Shown piece after piece: positions 25,081 to 33,237 of a stretch of DNA of 46,333 bases (the first letter of the stretch is position 1; each line of letters opens with the position of its first letter). This stretch comes from DAOUEH01 sp034430515 (GTDB taxonomy: Bacteria; Chloroflexota; Dehalococcoidia; Dehalococcoidales; RBG-16-60-22): positions 1 to 46,333 of the forward strand of contig DAOUEP010000014.1 in the NCBI GenBank assembly GCA_034430515.1. The letters are read 5' to 3'. Under the pieces are notes generated by a model. The model ran no database searches. It was not told where the DNA came from and saw nothing but the letters and a program-made list of their open reading frames with translations. The position numbers were made by a program, and so were the translations under genes.

Positions 25081-26424
25081 ATGGCACTAACGGGAATAGA
25101 AATCTTCAAGCTGCTGCCCAAGACCAACTGCGGCGATTGCGGTGTGCCCACCTGCCTAGCATTCGCCATGGCTCTGGCCGCCGGTAAGGCCGAGCTGACC
25201 AAATGCCCCCACGTTTCCGAGGAGGCCAAGGCCAAGCTCTCCGAGGCGTCGGCGCCGCCCATCCTGCCGGCCACCATCGGCAGCGGCGATACCGCCCTCA
25301 AGGTGGGCGGGGAGACGGTCATGTTCCGCCACGAAAAGCGCTTCGAGAACCCGCCCGGCATCGCCATCCTCATCAGCGATACCATGGCCGACGCCGAGGT
25401 GGACGCCCGCCTGACCAGGGCCAAAGACCTGACCTACGAGCGGGTGGGGCTGACCCTCAGCTCCAACCTGGCGGCCCTGAAATGCGAGAGCGGCGACGCC
25501 GCCAAGTTCGCCGCCCTGGCCGGTAAGGCCGCCGGGAGCGGGGCCAACATCATCCTGATGAGCCAGGACCCCGACATCCTGGCGGCGGGCCTTAAGGCCT
25601 GCGCCGCTAAAAAACCCCTACTCTACGCCGCTACCAAGGACAACGTGGATAAAGTAGCCGCCCTGGCCAAGGAAAACGGCTGCGCCGTGGCCGCCAGGGC
25701 CGACGGGCTGGAAGAGCTGGCCGCGCTCACCGGGAAGCTGGACGCCGCCGGCATCAAGAACATCGTCATCGATTCCGGGGCGCGGGCGGTCAAGCAGGCA
25801 TTGCAAGACCAGATTGTCATCCGCAGCGCCGCTTTGGCCAAGAAGTACCGCCCCCTGGGATATCCCACCATCACTTTCCCCGCCGAGATGACCGATAACC
25901 CCCTCAAAGAGGCCATGATTGCCGTCATGTTCGTCGCCAAGTACGCCGGCATCATCGTCCTGTCCGATTTTCAGGGCGAGAGCCTCTTCCCCCTGCTGGT
26001 GGCGCGCTTAAACATCTACACCGACCCGCAGCGCCCGCTGGCCACCACCCAGGGCATCTACGAAATCAACAACCCCGACGAGAACTCGCCGCTGCTGGTT
26101 ACCTCCAACTTCTCGCTCACCTACTTCATCGTCTCCGGCGAAATCGAGAACTCCAAGGTGCCCAGCTGGCTCTATGTAAAGGACACCGAGGGGCTCTCGG
26201 TGATGACCTCCTGGGCCGCCGGCAAGTTCAGCGCCGATATCATCGGCCCGGCCATCAAGAAGAGCGGCATCGACGAGAAAATCAAGCACCACAAGCTCAT
26301 CATCCCCGGCTACATCGCCGCCGAGAGCGGCGGGCTGGAGGAGGAGCTGCCCGGCTGGGAGATTCTGGTAGGCCCCAGAGAGGGCGCCCATATCCCGGGT
26401 TATCTGAAAACCTGGAAGCCTTAA
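25081..26424 (+). CDS. acsC: Corrinoid/iron-sulfur protein large subunit AcsC (gamma)
   Basis: AcsC carries the cobamide that takes the methyl group from methyl-THF and hands it to AcsB. The 447-residue product starts MALTGIEIFKLLPKTNCGDC, with C-x2-C-x4-C-x16-C for the [4Fe-4S] cluster that reactivates the cobalt. A TIM-barrel middle and a C-terminal cobamide-binding part follow (SNFSLTYFIVSGEIENS, MTSWAAGKFSA). The ATG at 25081 follows AAAGGAG; the frame extends upstream into acsB, but that part is out-of-frame acsB coding sequence. Length equals that of characterised AcsC. Confidence 0.96.
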   Translation: MALTGIEIFKLLPKTNCGDCGVPTCLAFAMALAAGKAELTKCPHVSEEAKAKLSEASAPPILPATIGSGDTALKVGGETVMFRHEKRFENPPGIAILISDTMADAEVDARLTRAKDLTYERVGLTLSSNLAALKCESGDAAKFAALAGKAAGSGANIILMSQDPDILAAGLKACAAKKPLLYAATKDNVDKVAALAKENGCAVAARADGLEELAALTGKLDAAGIKNIVIDSGARAVKQALQDQIVIRSAALAKKYRPLGYPTITFPAEMTDNPLKEAMIAVMFVAKYAGIIVLSDFQGESLFPLLVARLNIYTDPQRPLATTQGIYEINNPDENSPLLVTSNFSLTYFIVSGEIENSKVPSWLYVKDTEGLSVMTSWAAGKFSADIIGPAIKKSGIDEKIKHHKLIIPGYIAAESGGLEEELPGWEILVGPREGAHIPGYLKTWKP

Positions 26425-26444
26425 AGCGACGTCAAGGAGGCAAC

Positions 26445-27323
26445 ATGATCCTCATCGGGGAAAACCTGAACGTAATATCGCAGACCCTCGGCCCGGCCCT
26501 GCGCGAGAAGAACGCCGGCCCCATCGAGCGGATGGCCAAGGACGAAACGGCCGCCGGCATTGACCTCATCGACCTCAACATCGGCCCGGCCCGCCGCGGC
26601 GGCGACGAGCTGATGGACTGGGTGGTCAAGACCGTCCAGGGCGTGACCGATAAGATGCTCTCGCTGGACACCACCAACCTGGACGCCATGGAGGCCGGCC
26701 TCAAGGCCCGCAACGGCCCGGTGCTCATCAACTCGGTCTCGCTCCAGACCAGCCGCGTTGACCGCGGCCTAGAGCTGGCCAACAAGTACAACGCCGACCT
26801 CATCGGCCTCCTCTGGAGCAACGACGGCATGCCCCGCGACGTCAACGAGCGGGCGATGCACACCGTGGACTTTATCTACAAGGCCAACGAGGCCGGCATC
26901 CCCAACGAGCGCATCTGGATTGACCCCATCGCCAGCCCGGTATCGGTGGAAATCAACCAGGTCAAGGCCTGCGTGGAGTTCATGGGCATGCTGGCCGAAA
27001 TCGCCCCCGGCTGCAAGTCCACAGTGGGGCTTTCCAACATCTCCAACGGCGCCCCGGACAAGCTGAGATGCTGGCTCAACCGCACCTACATGATAATGCT
27101 GATGCGCTACGGGCTGTACTCGGCCATCGTGGACGCCTTCGATAAAGACCTCATGGCCATCGCCCGCGGGGAGCGCCCCGACATCGTGGAGCTGGTGCAT
27201 AAGATGATGGACGGCGACCAGCCGGACATCGCCTCCCTGCCCGATGAGATGGCCAAGTACGCCCGCACGGTGCGGGTGCTCAAGGGCGACTCGCTCTACT
27301 CACACTCCTGGCTGGAGGTATAA
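26445..27323 (+). CDS. acsE: Methyl-THF:corrinoid/iron-sulfur protein methyltransferase AcsE
   Basis: AcsE moves the methyl group of methyl-tetrahydrofolate to the AcsC cobalt. The 292-residue TIM barrel has the pterin-binding signatures of the family: ILIGENLNVIS at the start, GIDLIDLNIGPAR, INSVSLQ, LLWSNDGMP and CKSTVGLSNISNGAPD. AAGGAGG precedes the ATG. It is the last gene of the uninterrupted operon; a dispersed inverted repeat follows it. Confidence 0.95.
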   Translation: MILIGENLNVISQTLGPALREKNAGPIERMAKDETAAGIDLIDLNIGPARRGGDELMDWVVKTVQGVTDKMLSLDTTNLDAMEAGLKARNGPVLINSVSLQTSRVDRGLELANKYNADLIGLLWSNDGMPRDVNERAMHTVDFIYKANEAGIPNERIWIDPIASPVSVEINQVKACVEFMGMLAEIAPGCKSTVGLSNISNGAPDKLRCWLNRTYMIMLMRYGLYSAIVDAFDKDLMAIARGERPDIVELVHKMMDGDQPDIASLPDEMAKYARTVRVLKGDSLYSHSWLEV

Positions 27324-27328
27324 TAATT

Positions 27329-27411
27329 GTCATTGCGAGTCCTTCCACTGAAGGACGAAGCAATCTATTGACCAACGAGGGAGAGATTGCTTCGCTCCGC
27401 TCGCAATGACA
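27329..27411. repeat. Dispersed inverted repeat TGTCATTGCGAG (copy 1)
   Basis: The element begins TGTCATTGCGAG and ends CTCGCAATGACA. Inside are the paired arms GAAGCAATCT and AGATTGCTTC around a unique loop. The other copy is at 34871-34948. It could form a long hairpin in RNA from either strand and lies just after acsE. Confidence 0.85.
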
Positions 27412-27487
27412 GCTAAATAAGCGGGAATCCAGGTCGGGAGGATGGGCTGGATAGCCGGGTCAAGCCCGACGCTGACAAGATAGGCTT

Positions 27488-28159
27488 ATGACAAGGGAAC
27501 GTCTGACGTTACCGGAGCAGAACGTACGCGAGTACGCCAACGAGCTGGCCTGCCGGCTGGCCCGCGAGCAGCTGGCCGCCATCGGCGACATCGAGGCGCA
27601 GTGCCAGCGCGCCAGCGCGCGCTACAACGCCGGCCAGAAGCTCATCCGGCTGACCTACCTCAACCAGGAGTATGCCATCGGCTTCCCCGGCGGCGAGGTA
27701 ACCCTCTCCGGCAGCGAAGCGACGGTGCCCATCCGCGATACCATCCTGCTGCTGCACTACTTCACCCAGGCCAAGGGCACGCCGCTATCGGGCAAGACCA
27801 TCACCTACAAGGAGCTGCACGACGGTCTCAACTACTACCCTACCTTCGCCAAGCGGGCCATCCAGCCGCTGGTGACCTTCTTCGGGGAGGCGCCGGACAA
27901 GCTCGCCCCCACCGCCGCCGCCTTCGGAGGGAAAAAGGCCGAGTACGGGGACGCCGCCGTCACCATCGACGCCTTCCCCCGCGTGCCGGTATCATTCGTC
28001 CTCTGGCGGGGCGACAAGGAGTTCCCCCCGGACGGCAGCATCCTCTTCGACGCTACCATCGCCGACTACCTCACCAACGACGATATCCATACCCTCTGCG
28101 AGACCATCGCCTGGCGGCTGGTGCGGCTCTTAAAGACAGGAGGTGAGTCCTCTGACTGA
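27488..28159 (+). CDS. DUF3786 protein
   Basis: The 223-residue soluble protein is a DUF3786 member by its LIRLTYLNQEYAIGFPGGEV start region, TILLLHYFTQAKGTPLSGKTITYKEL, YYPTFAKRAIQPLVTFFG, and a late LWRGDKEFPPDGSILFD. The family occurs in anaerobes, often beside corrinoid or acetyl-CoA synthase genes, and has no assigned function. No cysteine motif is visible. Its end overlaps the NuoE-like gene by 8 bases or so, so it is co-translated with the NuoE/F pair rather than with acsE. Confidence 0.82.
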   Translation: MTRERLTLPEQNVREYANELACRLAREQLAAIGDIEAQCQRASARYNAGQKLIRLTYLNQEYAIGFPGGEVTLSGSEATVPIRDTILLLHYFTQAKGTPLSGKTITYKELHDGLNYYPTFAKRAIQPLVTFFGEAPDKLAPTAAAFGGKKAEYGDAAVTIDAFPRVPVSFVLWRGDKEFPPDGSILFDATIADYLTNDDIHTLCETIAWRLVRLLKTGGESSD

Positions 28160-28637
28160 AGACACGCTGACCAGGGCGGACGTTCAGGGCAAGCTGGGGG
28201 AGGTCTTCTCCCACTACCAGGGCGAGCGGCAGGAGCTTATCCCCATTTTGCAGGAGACCCAGGCGCGCTTCCGCTACCTGCCGGCGGCGGCCATGCGCGA
28301 AATCGCCCGCTTTCTGGGGATGCCGGAGAGCACCGTCTACGGGGTAAGCACCTTCTACGCCCAGTTCAAGCTCAAGCCGCTGGGGCGGCGCATCATCCGC
28401 GTCTGCCGCGGCACCGCCTGCCACGTGCGCGGCGCCGGCAAGGTGCTGGCGGAAATGGAGAAACAGCTGGGCATCAAGGCCGGGGAGACCACCGCCGACA
28501 TGGAGTATACCCTGGAGACGGTGGCCTGCATCGGCGCCTGCGCCCTGGCCCCGACGATGACCATTGACAGCGAAACTTACGGCAAGATGACCCCTAAAAG
28601 AGTTGCGGAGGTTCTAGGTGCCACCCGAAAAGACTGA
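28152..28637 (+). CDS. NuoE/HndA-like [2Fe-2S] thioredoxin-fold subunit
   Basis: The 161-residue protein resembles the 24-kDa subunit of complex I and the small subunit of bifurcating hydrogenases. It has a helical start (ILQETQARFRYLPAAAMREIARFLG), then the four [2Fe-2S] cysteines in CRGTACHVRGA and VACIGACALAP. The start is probably CTG at 28152: AGGAGG at 28138-28143 lies 8 bases upstream of it, whereas the GTG at 28143 overlaps that site. It passes electrons from the FMN subunit next door. The stop lies inside the NuoF-like gene, so the two are coupled. Confidence 0.88.
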   Translation: MTEDTLTRADVQGKLGEVFSHYQGERQELIPILQETQARFRYLPAAAMREIARFLGMPESTVYGVSTFYAQFKLKPLGRRIIRVCRGTACHVRGAGKVLAEMEKQLGIKAGETTADMEYTLETVACIGACALAPTMTIDSETYGKMTPKRVAEVLGATRKD

Positions 28638-30504
28638 CGGCGAGAAGCCAGCGCGGACGATATTCATCTGCCAGGGGACGGGCTGCGTCTCCGGCAAGTC
28701 CTTTGAAATCACCGAGGCGCTCAAGGCCGCCGTGACCGAGCTGGGCCTCAAGGACGTCAAGGTGGATTACACCGGTTGCCACGGCTTCTGCGAGCAGGGG
28801 CCGGTGGCCATCGTCGAGCCGGAGGGCATCTTCTACACCCACGTCACCCCCGCCGACGCCCGCGAGATTGTCGAATCGCACCTGCGCGACGGCCAGCCCA
28901 TCGAGCGGCTCTTCTATAAAGACCCCGCCAGCGGCGAGGCGATACCCTACCACAAGGACATCAAGTTTTACAACATGCAGCAGCGCATTATCCTGCGCAA
29001 CTGCGGGCGGCTCAACCCGGAGCGCATCGAGGACTACATCGCCGCCGGCGGCTACGCCTCGCTGCGCAAGGCATTAAAAGAGATGACCCCGGAAGGGGTC
29101 ATCGAGGAAATCAAGCGCTCCGGCCTGCGGGGCCGGGGCGGCGCCGGTTTCCCCACCGGCCTCAAGTGGGAGTTCTGCCACAACGCCCCCGGCGACCAGA
29201 AGTACATGATTTGCAACGCCGACGAGGGCGACCCCGGCGCCTTTATGGACCGGAGCACCATGGAGGGCGACCCGCACACCGTCATCGAGGGCATGACCAT
29301 CGCCGCTTACGCCATCGGCGCCTCCGAGGGCTATATCTACATCCGCGCCGAATACCCCCTGGCCGTCAAGCGCATCCGCCTGGCCATCCGGCAGGCCGAG
29401 GCCAAGGGCTTCCTCGGCGACGGCGTCCTGGGCACCGGATTTAGCTTTCACGTCCACATCAAGGAGGGCGCCGGGGCCTTCGTCTGCGGCGAGGAAACGG
29501 CCCTGATGGCCTCCATCGAGGGCAAGCGCGGCATGCCCCGCTCGCGTCCCCCCTTCCCGGCCACCTCCGGCCTCTGGGGCAAGCCCAGCAACATCAACAA
29601 CGTCAAGTCGCTGGCCACCGTGCCGGTGATTATCGCCAAAGGCGCCGACTGGTACGCCGCCACCGGCACCGAGAAAAGCAAGGGCACCTGCGTCTTCGCC
29701 CTGACCGGCAAGATTGCCAACAGCGGCCTCATCGAGGTGCCCATGGGCATCCCCCTGCGCCAGATTATCTACGAAATCGGCGGGGGCATCCCCGGCGGCA
29801 AGCGGTTCAAGGCGGTCCAGACCGGAGGCCCCTCCGGCGGCTGCCTGCCTGCCGACTACCTGGACTCGCCGGTGGACTACGAGTCGCTCACCGCCGCCGG
29901 CTCGATGATGGGCTCGGGCGGCATGGTCGTCATGGACGAGGAGACCTGCATAGTGGACGTGGCCCGCTATTTCCTCTCCTTCACCCAGGCCGAGTCCTGC
30001 GGCAAGTGCGTCCCCTGCCGGGTGGGCACCAAGCAGATGCTGGACATCCTGGAAAGAATCTGCCGCGGCGAAGGCGTGCCGGAGGACATCCCCCTGCTGG
30101 AACGACTGGGCAACGACATCAAGGCCGGGTCGCTCTGCCAGCTGGGCCAGACCGCCCCCAACCCGGTGCTGACGACGCTGCGCTACTTCCGCGACGAGTA
30201 CGAGGCCCACATCAACGAGAAGCGCTGCCCGGCCCTGTCCTGCACCAAGCTCATCTCTTTTTATATCGACCCGGACAAGTGCCAGGGCTGCGGCATCTGC
30301 TTAAGAAACTGCCCGGCGGAGTGCATCGCCGGGGACAAGCGGATGGTGCACGTCATCGACCAGGAGAAGTGCGTGCGCTGCGGCACCTGCCTGGAGGTCT
30401 GCCCGGCACGGTTCGACGCCGTGGTCAAGGTCTCCGGCGAGACCTTCGACGTGCCCGCCGCGCCTACGCCGGTCAAGGAGAAGCCCAAGGCCGCCGCGGC
30501 CTGA
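28618..30504 (+). CDS. NuoF/HydB-like NAD(P)-FMN subunit with extra ferredoxin domains
   Basis: The 628-residue flavoprotein has three parts. Residues 1-110 are a [2Fe-2S] thioredoxin-like domain (CQGTGC, GCHGFCEQG). Residues 120-540 are the NuoF core, with the FMN/NADH loop GLRGRGGAGFPTGLKWEF near 169 and the [4Fe-4S] ligands ESCGKCVPCRVGT near 461. Residues 550-610 hold two [4Fe-4S] motifs (CQGCGICLRNCP, CVRCGTCLEVCP). This is the HydB/HndC layout of electron-bifurcating NADH modules. No HydA hydrogenase, formate dehydrogenase or other catalytic partner follows, so the acceptor is unknown. The GTG start follows GGAGG. It overlaps the NuoE-like gene. Confidence 0.93.
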   Translation: MPPEKTDGEKPARTIFICQGTGCVSGKSFEITEALKAAVTELGLKDVKVDYTGCHGFCEQGPVAIVEPEGIFYTHVTPADAREIVESHLRDGQPIERLFYKDPASGEAIPYHKDIKFYNMQQRIILRNCGRLNPERIEDYIAAGGYASLRKALKEMTPEGVIEEIKRSGLRGRGGAGFPTGLKWEFCHNAPGDQKYMICNADEGDPGAFMDRSTMEGDPHTVIEGMTIAAYAIGASEGYIYIRAEYPLAVKRIRLAIRQAEAKGFLGDGVLGTGFSFHVHIKEGAGAFVCGEETALMASIEGKRGMPRSRPPFPATSGLWGKPSNINNVKSLATVPVIIAKGADWYAATGTEKSKGTCVFALTGKIANSGLIEVPMGIPLRQIIYEIGGGIPGGKRFKAVQTGGPSGGCLPADYLDSPVDYESLTAAGSMMGSGGMVVMDEETCIVDVARYFLSFTQAESCGKCVPCRVGTKQMLDILERICRGEGVPEDIPLLERLGNDIKAGSLCQLGQTAPNPVLTTLRYFRDEYEAHINEKRCPALSCTKLISFYIDPDKCQGCGICLRNCPAECIAGDKRMVHVIDQEKCVRCGTCLEVCPARFDAVVKVSGETFDVPAAPTPVKEKPKAAAA

Positions 30505-30572
30505 ATTTTTCCCTTTCTCGACGAGGAGAAATATGTCTCCACGGGGGTTGATTTCTTACCTCACCCCCTGTA

Positions 30573-30664
30573 TCCCCCTCTCCAAACTCAGCATCAGGCA
30601 AGACCTTTTGATATTCTGTTTGGAGAGGGGGGATTTTCATTAAGAGGGGGTGAAACCCCCTCTT
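30573..30664. repeat. Two strong hairpins in the gap before surE
   Basis: CCCCCTCTCCAAAC (30574-30587) pairs perfectly with GTTTGGAGAGGGGG (30618-30631). A second hairpin, AAGAGGGGG-TGAAA-CCCCCTCTT, lies at 30642-30664. They may end the nuoEF-like transcript or be a degenerate mobile element. With repeat copy A they fill the 350-base gap between 30505 and 30854, in which I see no gene. Confidence 0.6.
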
Positions 30665-30715
30665 CGCGGGCTACTCCCTTTTCCCACCCCACGGGGGTAA
30701 AGGGGCGGGAAATTA

Positions 30716-30765
30716 AGGGCTAAGCCGCGGCTGCCCCCAGGGTGGCCTGGGTGGGAATAGATAAC
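30716..30765 (-). repeat. Four-copy dispersed repeat, copy A
   Basis: It reads from GGGCTAAGCCG to GGGTGGGAATAGATAAC on the plus strand, with a short centre. Same orientation as copy B, opposite to C and D. It lies about 90 bases upstream of surE. Confidence 0.75.
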
Positions 30766-30799
30766 AACGATAGGGTGGCCGGGGGGGCAGCGGGTTTCT

Positions 30800-30828
30800 T
30801 TGCCGCCGCTTCGTCCCTGTGCTAAACT
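30800..30828 (+). promoter_or_regulatory. Possible surE promoter
   Basis: TTGCCG and TAAACT are 17 bases apart. The GTG start of surE follows at 30855. Confidence 0.45.
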
Positions 30829-30854
30829 ACAGGCGTGATAACGGGGGAAAATAC

Positions 30855-31631
30855 GTGCAGATACTGGTAACCAACGACGACGGCCTCAATTCCGCCGGGC
30901 TGTGGGCGCTGGTGGGCGAGCTTAAGAAAGTCGCCGCCGTAACCGTGGTCGTCCCCGACCGCGAGCAGAGCGCCATCGGCACGGCGGTCAGCCTCTTCCG
31001 CCCGCTGGAAGTCCGCGAGGTCGCGCCGGAGGTAGAGGGCGTGGCCGCCTACACCGCCGACGGCACCCCCGCCGACTGCGTGGTGCTGGCGCTGGGCAAG
31101 CTGATGACCGGGGCAGTCGACCTGGTCGTCTCCGGCATCAACCTGGGCCCCAATCTCGGCGAGGACGTCTACATCTCGGGGACGGTGGGCGGGGCGCTCC
31201 AGGGCTATTTCCGGGGCAGCTCGGCCATGGCCGTCTCCGCCCCGCGCGGCAGCGATGAAGCATTGCCCACGGCCGCCCGCGCCGCCGCTATCCTGGCGGG
31301 ACGCATCGCCAGCGCGCCGCCGACCTCGCGCGTTTTCCTCAACGTCAACGTGCCCGACGGTCCGCCCGCCGGGGTAAGCGGCGCCCGCATCACGCGCCTG
31401 GCGCGCACCAGCCACATCAACACCGTCGCCGAGGGTGACCGCCCGCGGCGCTACAACCTGGTGCGGCAGCGGGTCGACGGGGCGGGCGAGAAGGGGACGG
31501 ACATGCACGCCGTCCAAAGCGGGATTATCTCCATCACCCCCCTCTTTACCAGCCTCTTCGAGCGGCCTTCCGGCCGCTTCCTCAAGGGGCTGACGGACGG
31601 ATTTACCGAGGAATTGAAGGAGTATCGTTAG
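30855..31631 (+). CDS. surE: 5'/3'-nucleotidase SurE
   Basis: SurE removes the phosphate from nucleoside monophosphates, a survival or salvage role. The 258-residue product starts at GTG with the family N-terminus MQILVTNDDG (metal-binding DD), then VVPDREQSAIGTAVS, SGINLGPNLGEDVYISGTVG and FLNVNVPD. The frame extends 12 codons upstream to 30819, but SurE proteins begin at this GTG and GGGGGA precedes it. It is followed 11 bases later by acpS. Confidence 0.94.
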   Translation: MQILVTNDDGLNSAGLWALVGELKKVAAVTVVVPDREQSAIGTAVSLFRPLEVREVAPEVEGVAAYTADGTPADCVVLALGKLMTGAVDLVVSGINLGPNLGEDVYISGTVGGALQGYFRGSSAMAVSAPRGSDEALPTAARAAAILAGRIASAPPTSRVFLNVNVPDGPPAGVSGARITRLARTSHINTVAEGDRPRRYNLVRQRVDGAGEKGTDMHAVQSGIISITPLFTSLFERPSGRFLKGLTDGFTEELKEYR

Positions 31632-31642
31632 GGACTGACGCC

Positions 31643-32008
31643 ATGCAGCACCACATCGGCACGGACATCATTGAGATAGATAGAATCCGCCGCGCCACGG
31701 CGCGCTGGGGCGAGCGCTTCCTCCGCCGCTGCTTCACCGGGGCGGAGCTGGCCCTCTACGGCCGCCGCGCCCACTCGCTGGCGGTCAGCTTTGCCAGCAA
31801 GGAGGCGGTGATGAAGGTGCTGGGGACGGGCAACCGGGGCGTCGCCTGGCGCGAAATCGAGACGCTCTACCACCCCAGCGGCAAGCCGTTTATCCGGCTC
31901 AACGGGCGGGCGAAGAAGCGGGCGGAGGAGATGGGGCTCAAGGAGATTGACGTCAGCCTCTCGCACTCGCGGGAGTACGCCACGGCCACGGCCATCGGGT
32001 CTACCTAG
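31643..32008 (+). CDS. acpS: Holo-[acyl-carrier-protein] synthase
   Basis: AcpS attaches phosphopantetheine from CoA to acyl carrier protein. The 121-residue product has the two family motifs: GTDIIEIDRIRRA at the start with the metal-binding Asp, and SFASKEAVMKVLGTG in the middle, plus LSHSREYATATA near the end. It is co-transcribed with surE. The stop overlaps the convergent gene at 32005 by 4 bases. Confidence 0.95.
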   Translation: MQHHIGTDIIEIDRIRRATARWGERFLRRCFTGAELALYGRRAHSLAVSFASKEAVMKVLGTGNRGVAWREIETLYHPSGKPFIRLNGRAKKRAEEMGLKEIDVSLSHSREYATATAIGST

Positions 32009-32508
32009 CGCAGCCGCATCACCGCCACGTAGACGCCGGCGCCGAGGCCGACGAGGTCCAGAATCCAGCCCACCACCCCCACCGGTATCATGCCGAAGGT
32101 AAAGAGGTTCACCGCGTAGCTTACCGCCACGGCGATGCCGCCGATGACCGCCAGCCAGCGGCCCCGCTTGCGGTTGACGGCCAGCCCGGTTACCTCGCCG
32201 ATGGCCCAGCCCACCGCGGCGGCCAGCAGCAGGTTGAGCAGGATAAAAGGCAGGAAATTGCCGATGACCCCCCAGATAAGCCCGGTAACGACGGCCATCC
32301 CCAAAGCCGTCCCGGTGGCCCGCAGGTAAAATTGGACGGAAACGCGGTAAGTCGGCAGCTTGGAGAGGCGGGCGCAGTCCGGGCAGCGGGCGCCCACCGG
32401 GGTCTGCACCAGGCAGCGGGGGCATATCGGTCGACCGCACTTGCCGCAGCGGAGCGTCGTCTCGGTGTCCGGGTGGGCGGCGCAGCGCATCGTCTCCGGC
32501 TCGGTCAC
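32005..32508 (-). CDS. Membrane protein with N-terminal B-box-like zinc ribbon
   Basis: The 167-residue protein begins with a cysteine/histidine cluster (CAAHPDTETTLRCGKCGRPICPRCLVQTPVGARCPDCA), a B-box-like zinc-binding unit of about 40 residues, followed by three or four hydrophobic segments. Such small bacterial proteins are common in Chloroflexota and have no known role. The start overlaps the end of the plsY-like gene by 4 bases, so it is the last gene of that operon. Confidence 0.82.
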   Translation of the reverse strand: MTEPETMRCAAHPDTETTLRCGKCGRPICPRCLVQTPVGARCPDCARLSKLPTYRVSVQFYLRATGTALGMAVVTGLIWGVIGNFLPFILLNLLLAAAVGWAIGEVTGLAVNRKRGRWLAVIGGIAVAVSYAVNLFTFGMIPVGVVGWILDLVGLGAGVYVAVMRLR

Positions 32509-33215
32509 GCCGCCTTGCTCTCTTTCCGAGCGTGCTTGCGCTCTAACCAGGCGACGCGGTCGGCGATGTCGCGGTCGTAGAGCAGGCGGTTCAGGTAGAG
32601 CCGACGCCGGCTGACGGAGACGCCCTCGGGCAGGGGCTGCGCCGTGAGCCGCTTGATGATGACGACAACGAAGATTGCCAGAAAGGCCATGATGACGGCG
32701 ATGGGGCTGCCGAAGAGCCAGGTCGTCAGTGGCAGGCTGGCGGTACTGATGAGCACCGACAGCGGCGAGGTGCGGAAGACGAGGGTCACCACGATGACGA
32801 TGAGCGAGGCGATGACGGTGGGCCAGGGCGACACTTCGCCGGGGTTGAGGATGGGCAGCAATATCGCCACGCCGAACAGGGTGGCGATGCCCCGCCCCCC
32901 GTGAAAGCGCAGGAAGACCGGCCAGTTATGCCCCACGATGACGGCCAGCCCCACGATAACCTGCTGGCCGGCGTCCAGCCCCAGAGCCGAGGCAATCCCG
33001 ACCATGAGCATCCCCTTGAGGAAATCGTAGATGCCCACCGCAAGCCCGAGCTTGTGGGAGGTCATCCGCCAGAGGTTGCCGCCCCCCACCTGCCCGGTAC
33101 CCTGCTTGCGCAGGTCGATGCCGCGGGCCGCCCGGGCGACCAGGTAGGACAGGGGAATGGAGCCGAGAATATAGCCGGCGATGATTAAAATAACCCAGGT
33201 ATACGTTGAATTCAT
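32505..33215 (-). CDS. plsY: PlsY-like glycerol-3-phosphate acyltransferase
   Basis: This 236-residue integral membrane protein should acylate glycerol-3-phosphate from acyl-phosphate. The recognisable parts are AGYILGSIPLSYLVAR at the start, the glycine-rich GTGQVGGGNLWR (usually G-S-G-N-x-G-A-T-N) and GHNWPVFLRFHGGRGIATLFG (usually with KGGKG). The family plan is clear, but two of three motifs differ from the common PlsY consensus, so another acyl or glycerophosphate substrate is possible. The C-terminal basic tail is longer than usual. It lies 22 bases downstream of the PHP gene. Confidence 0.8.
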   Translation of the reverse strand: MNSTYTWVILIIAGYILGSIPLSYLVARAARGIDLRKQGTGQVGGGNLWRMTSHKLGLAVGIYDFLKGMLMVGIASALGLDAGQQVIVGLAVIVGHNWPVFLRFHGGRGIATLFGVAILLPILNPGEVSPWPTVIASLIVIVVTLVFRTSPLSVLISTASLPLTTWLFGSPIAVIMAFLAIFVVVIIKRLTAQPLPEGVSVSRRRLYLNRLLYDRDIADRVAWLERKHARKESKAA

Positions 33216-33237
33216 CTCTAGTATGATATAACAAATC

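Noticed and set aside
22833..25424. 863-residue open frame on the minus strand
   Set aside because: It lies antisense to acsB and the start of acsC, has low-complexity Gly/Ala/Val/Asp composition and no recognisable motif; it is a by-product of high GC and codon bias.
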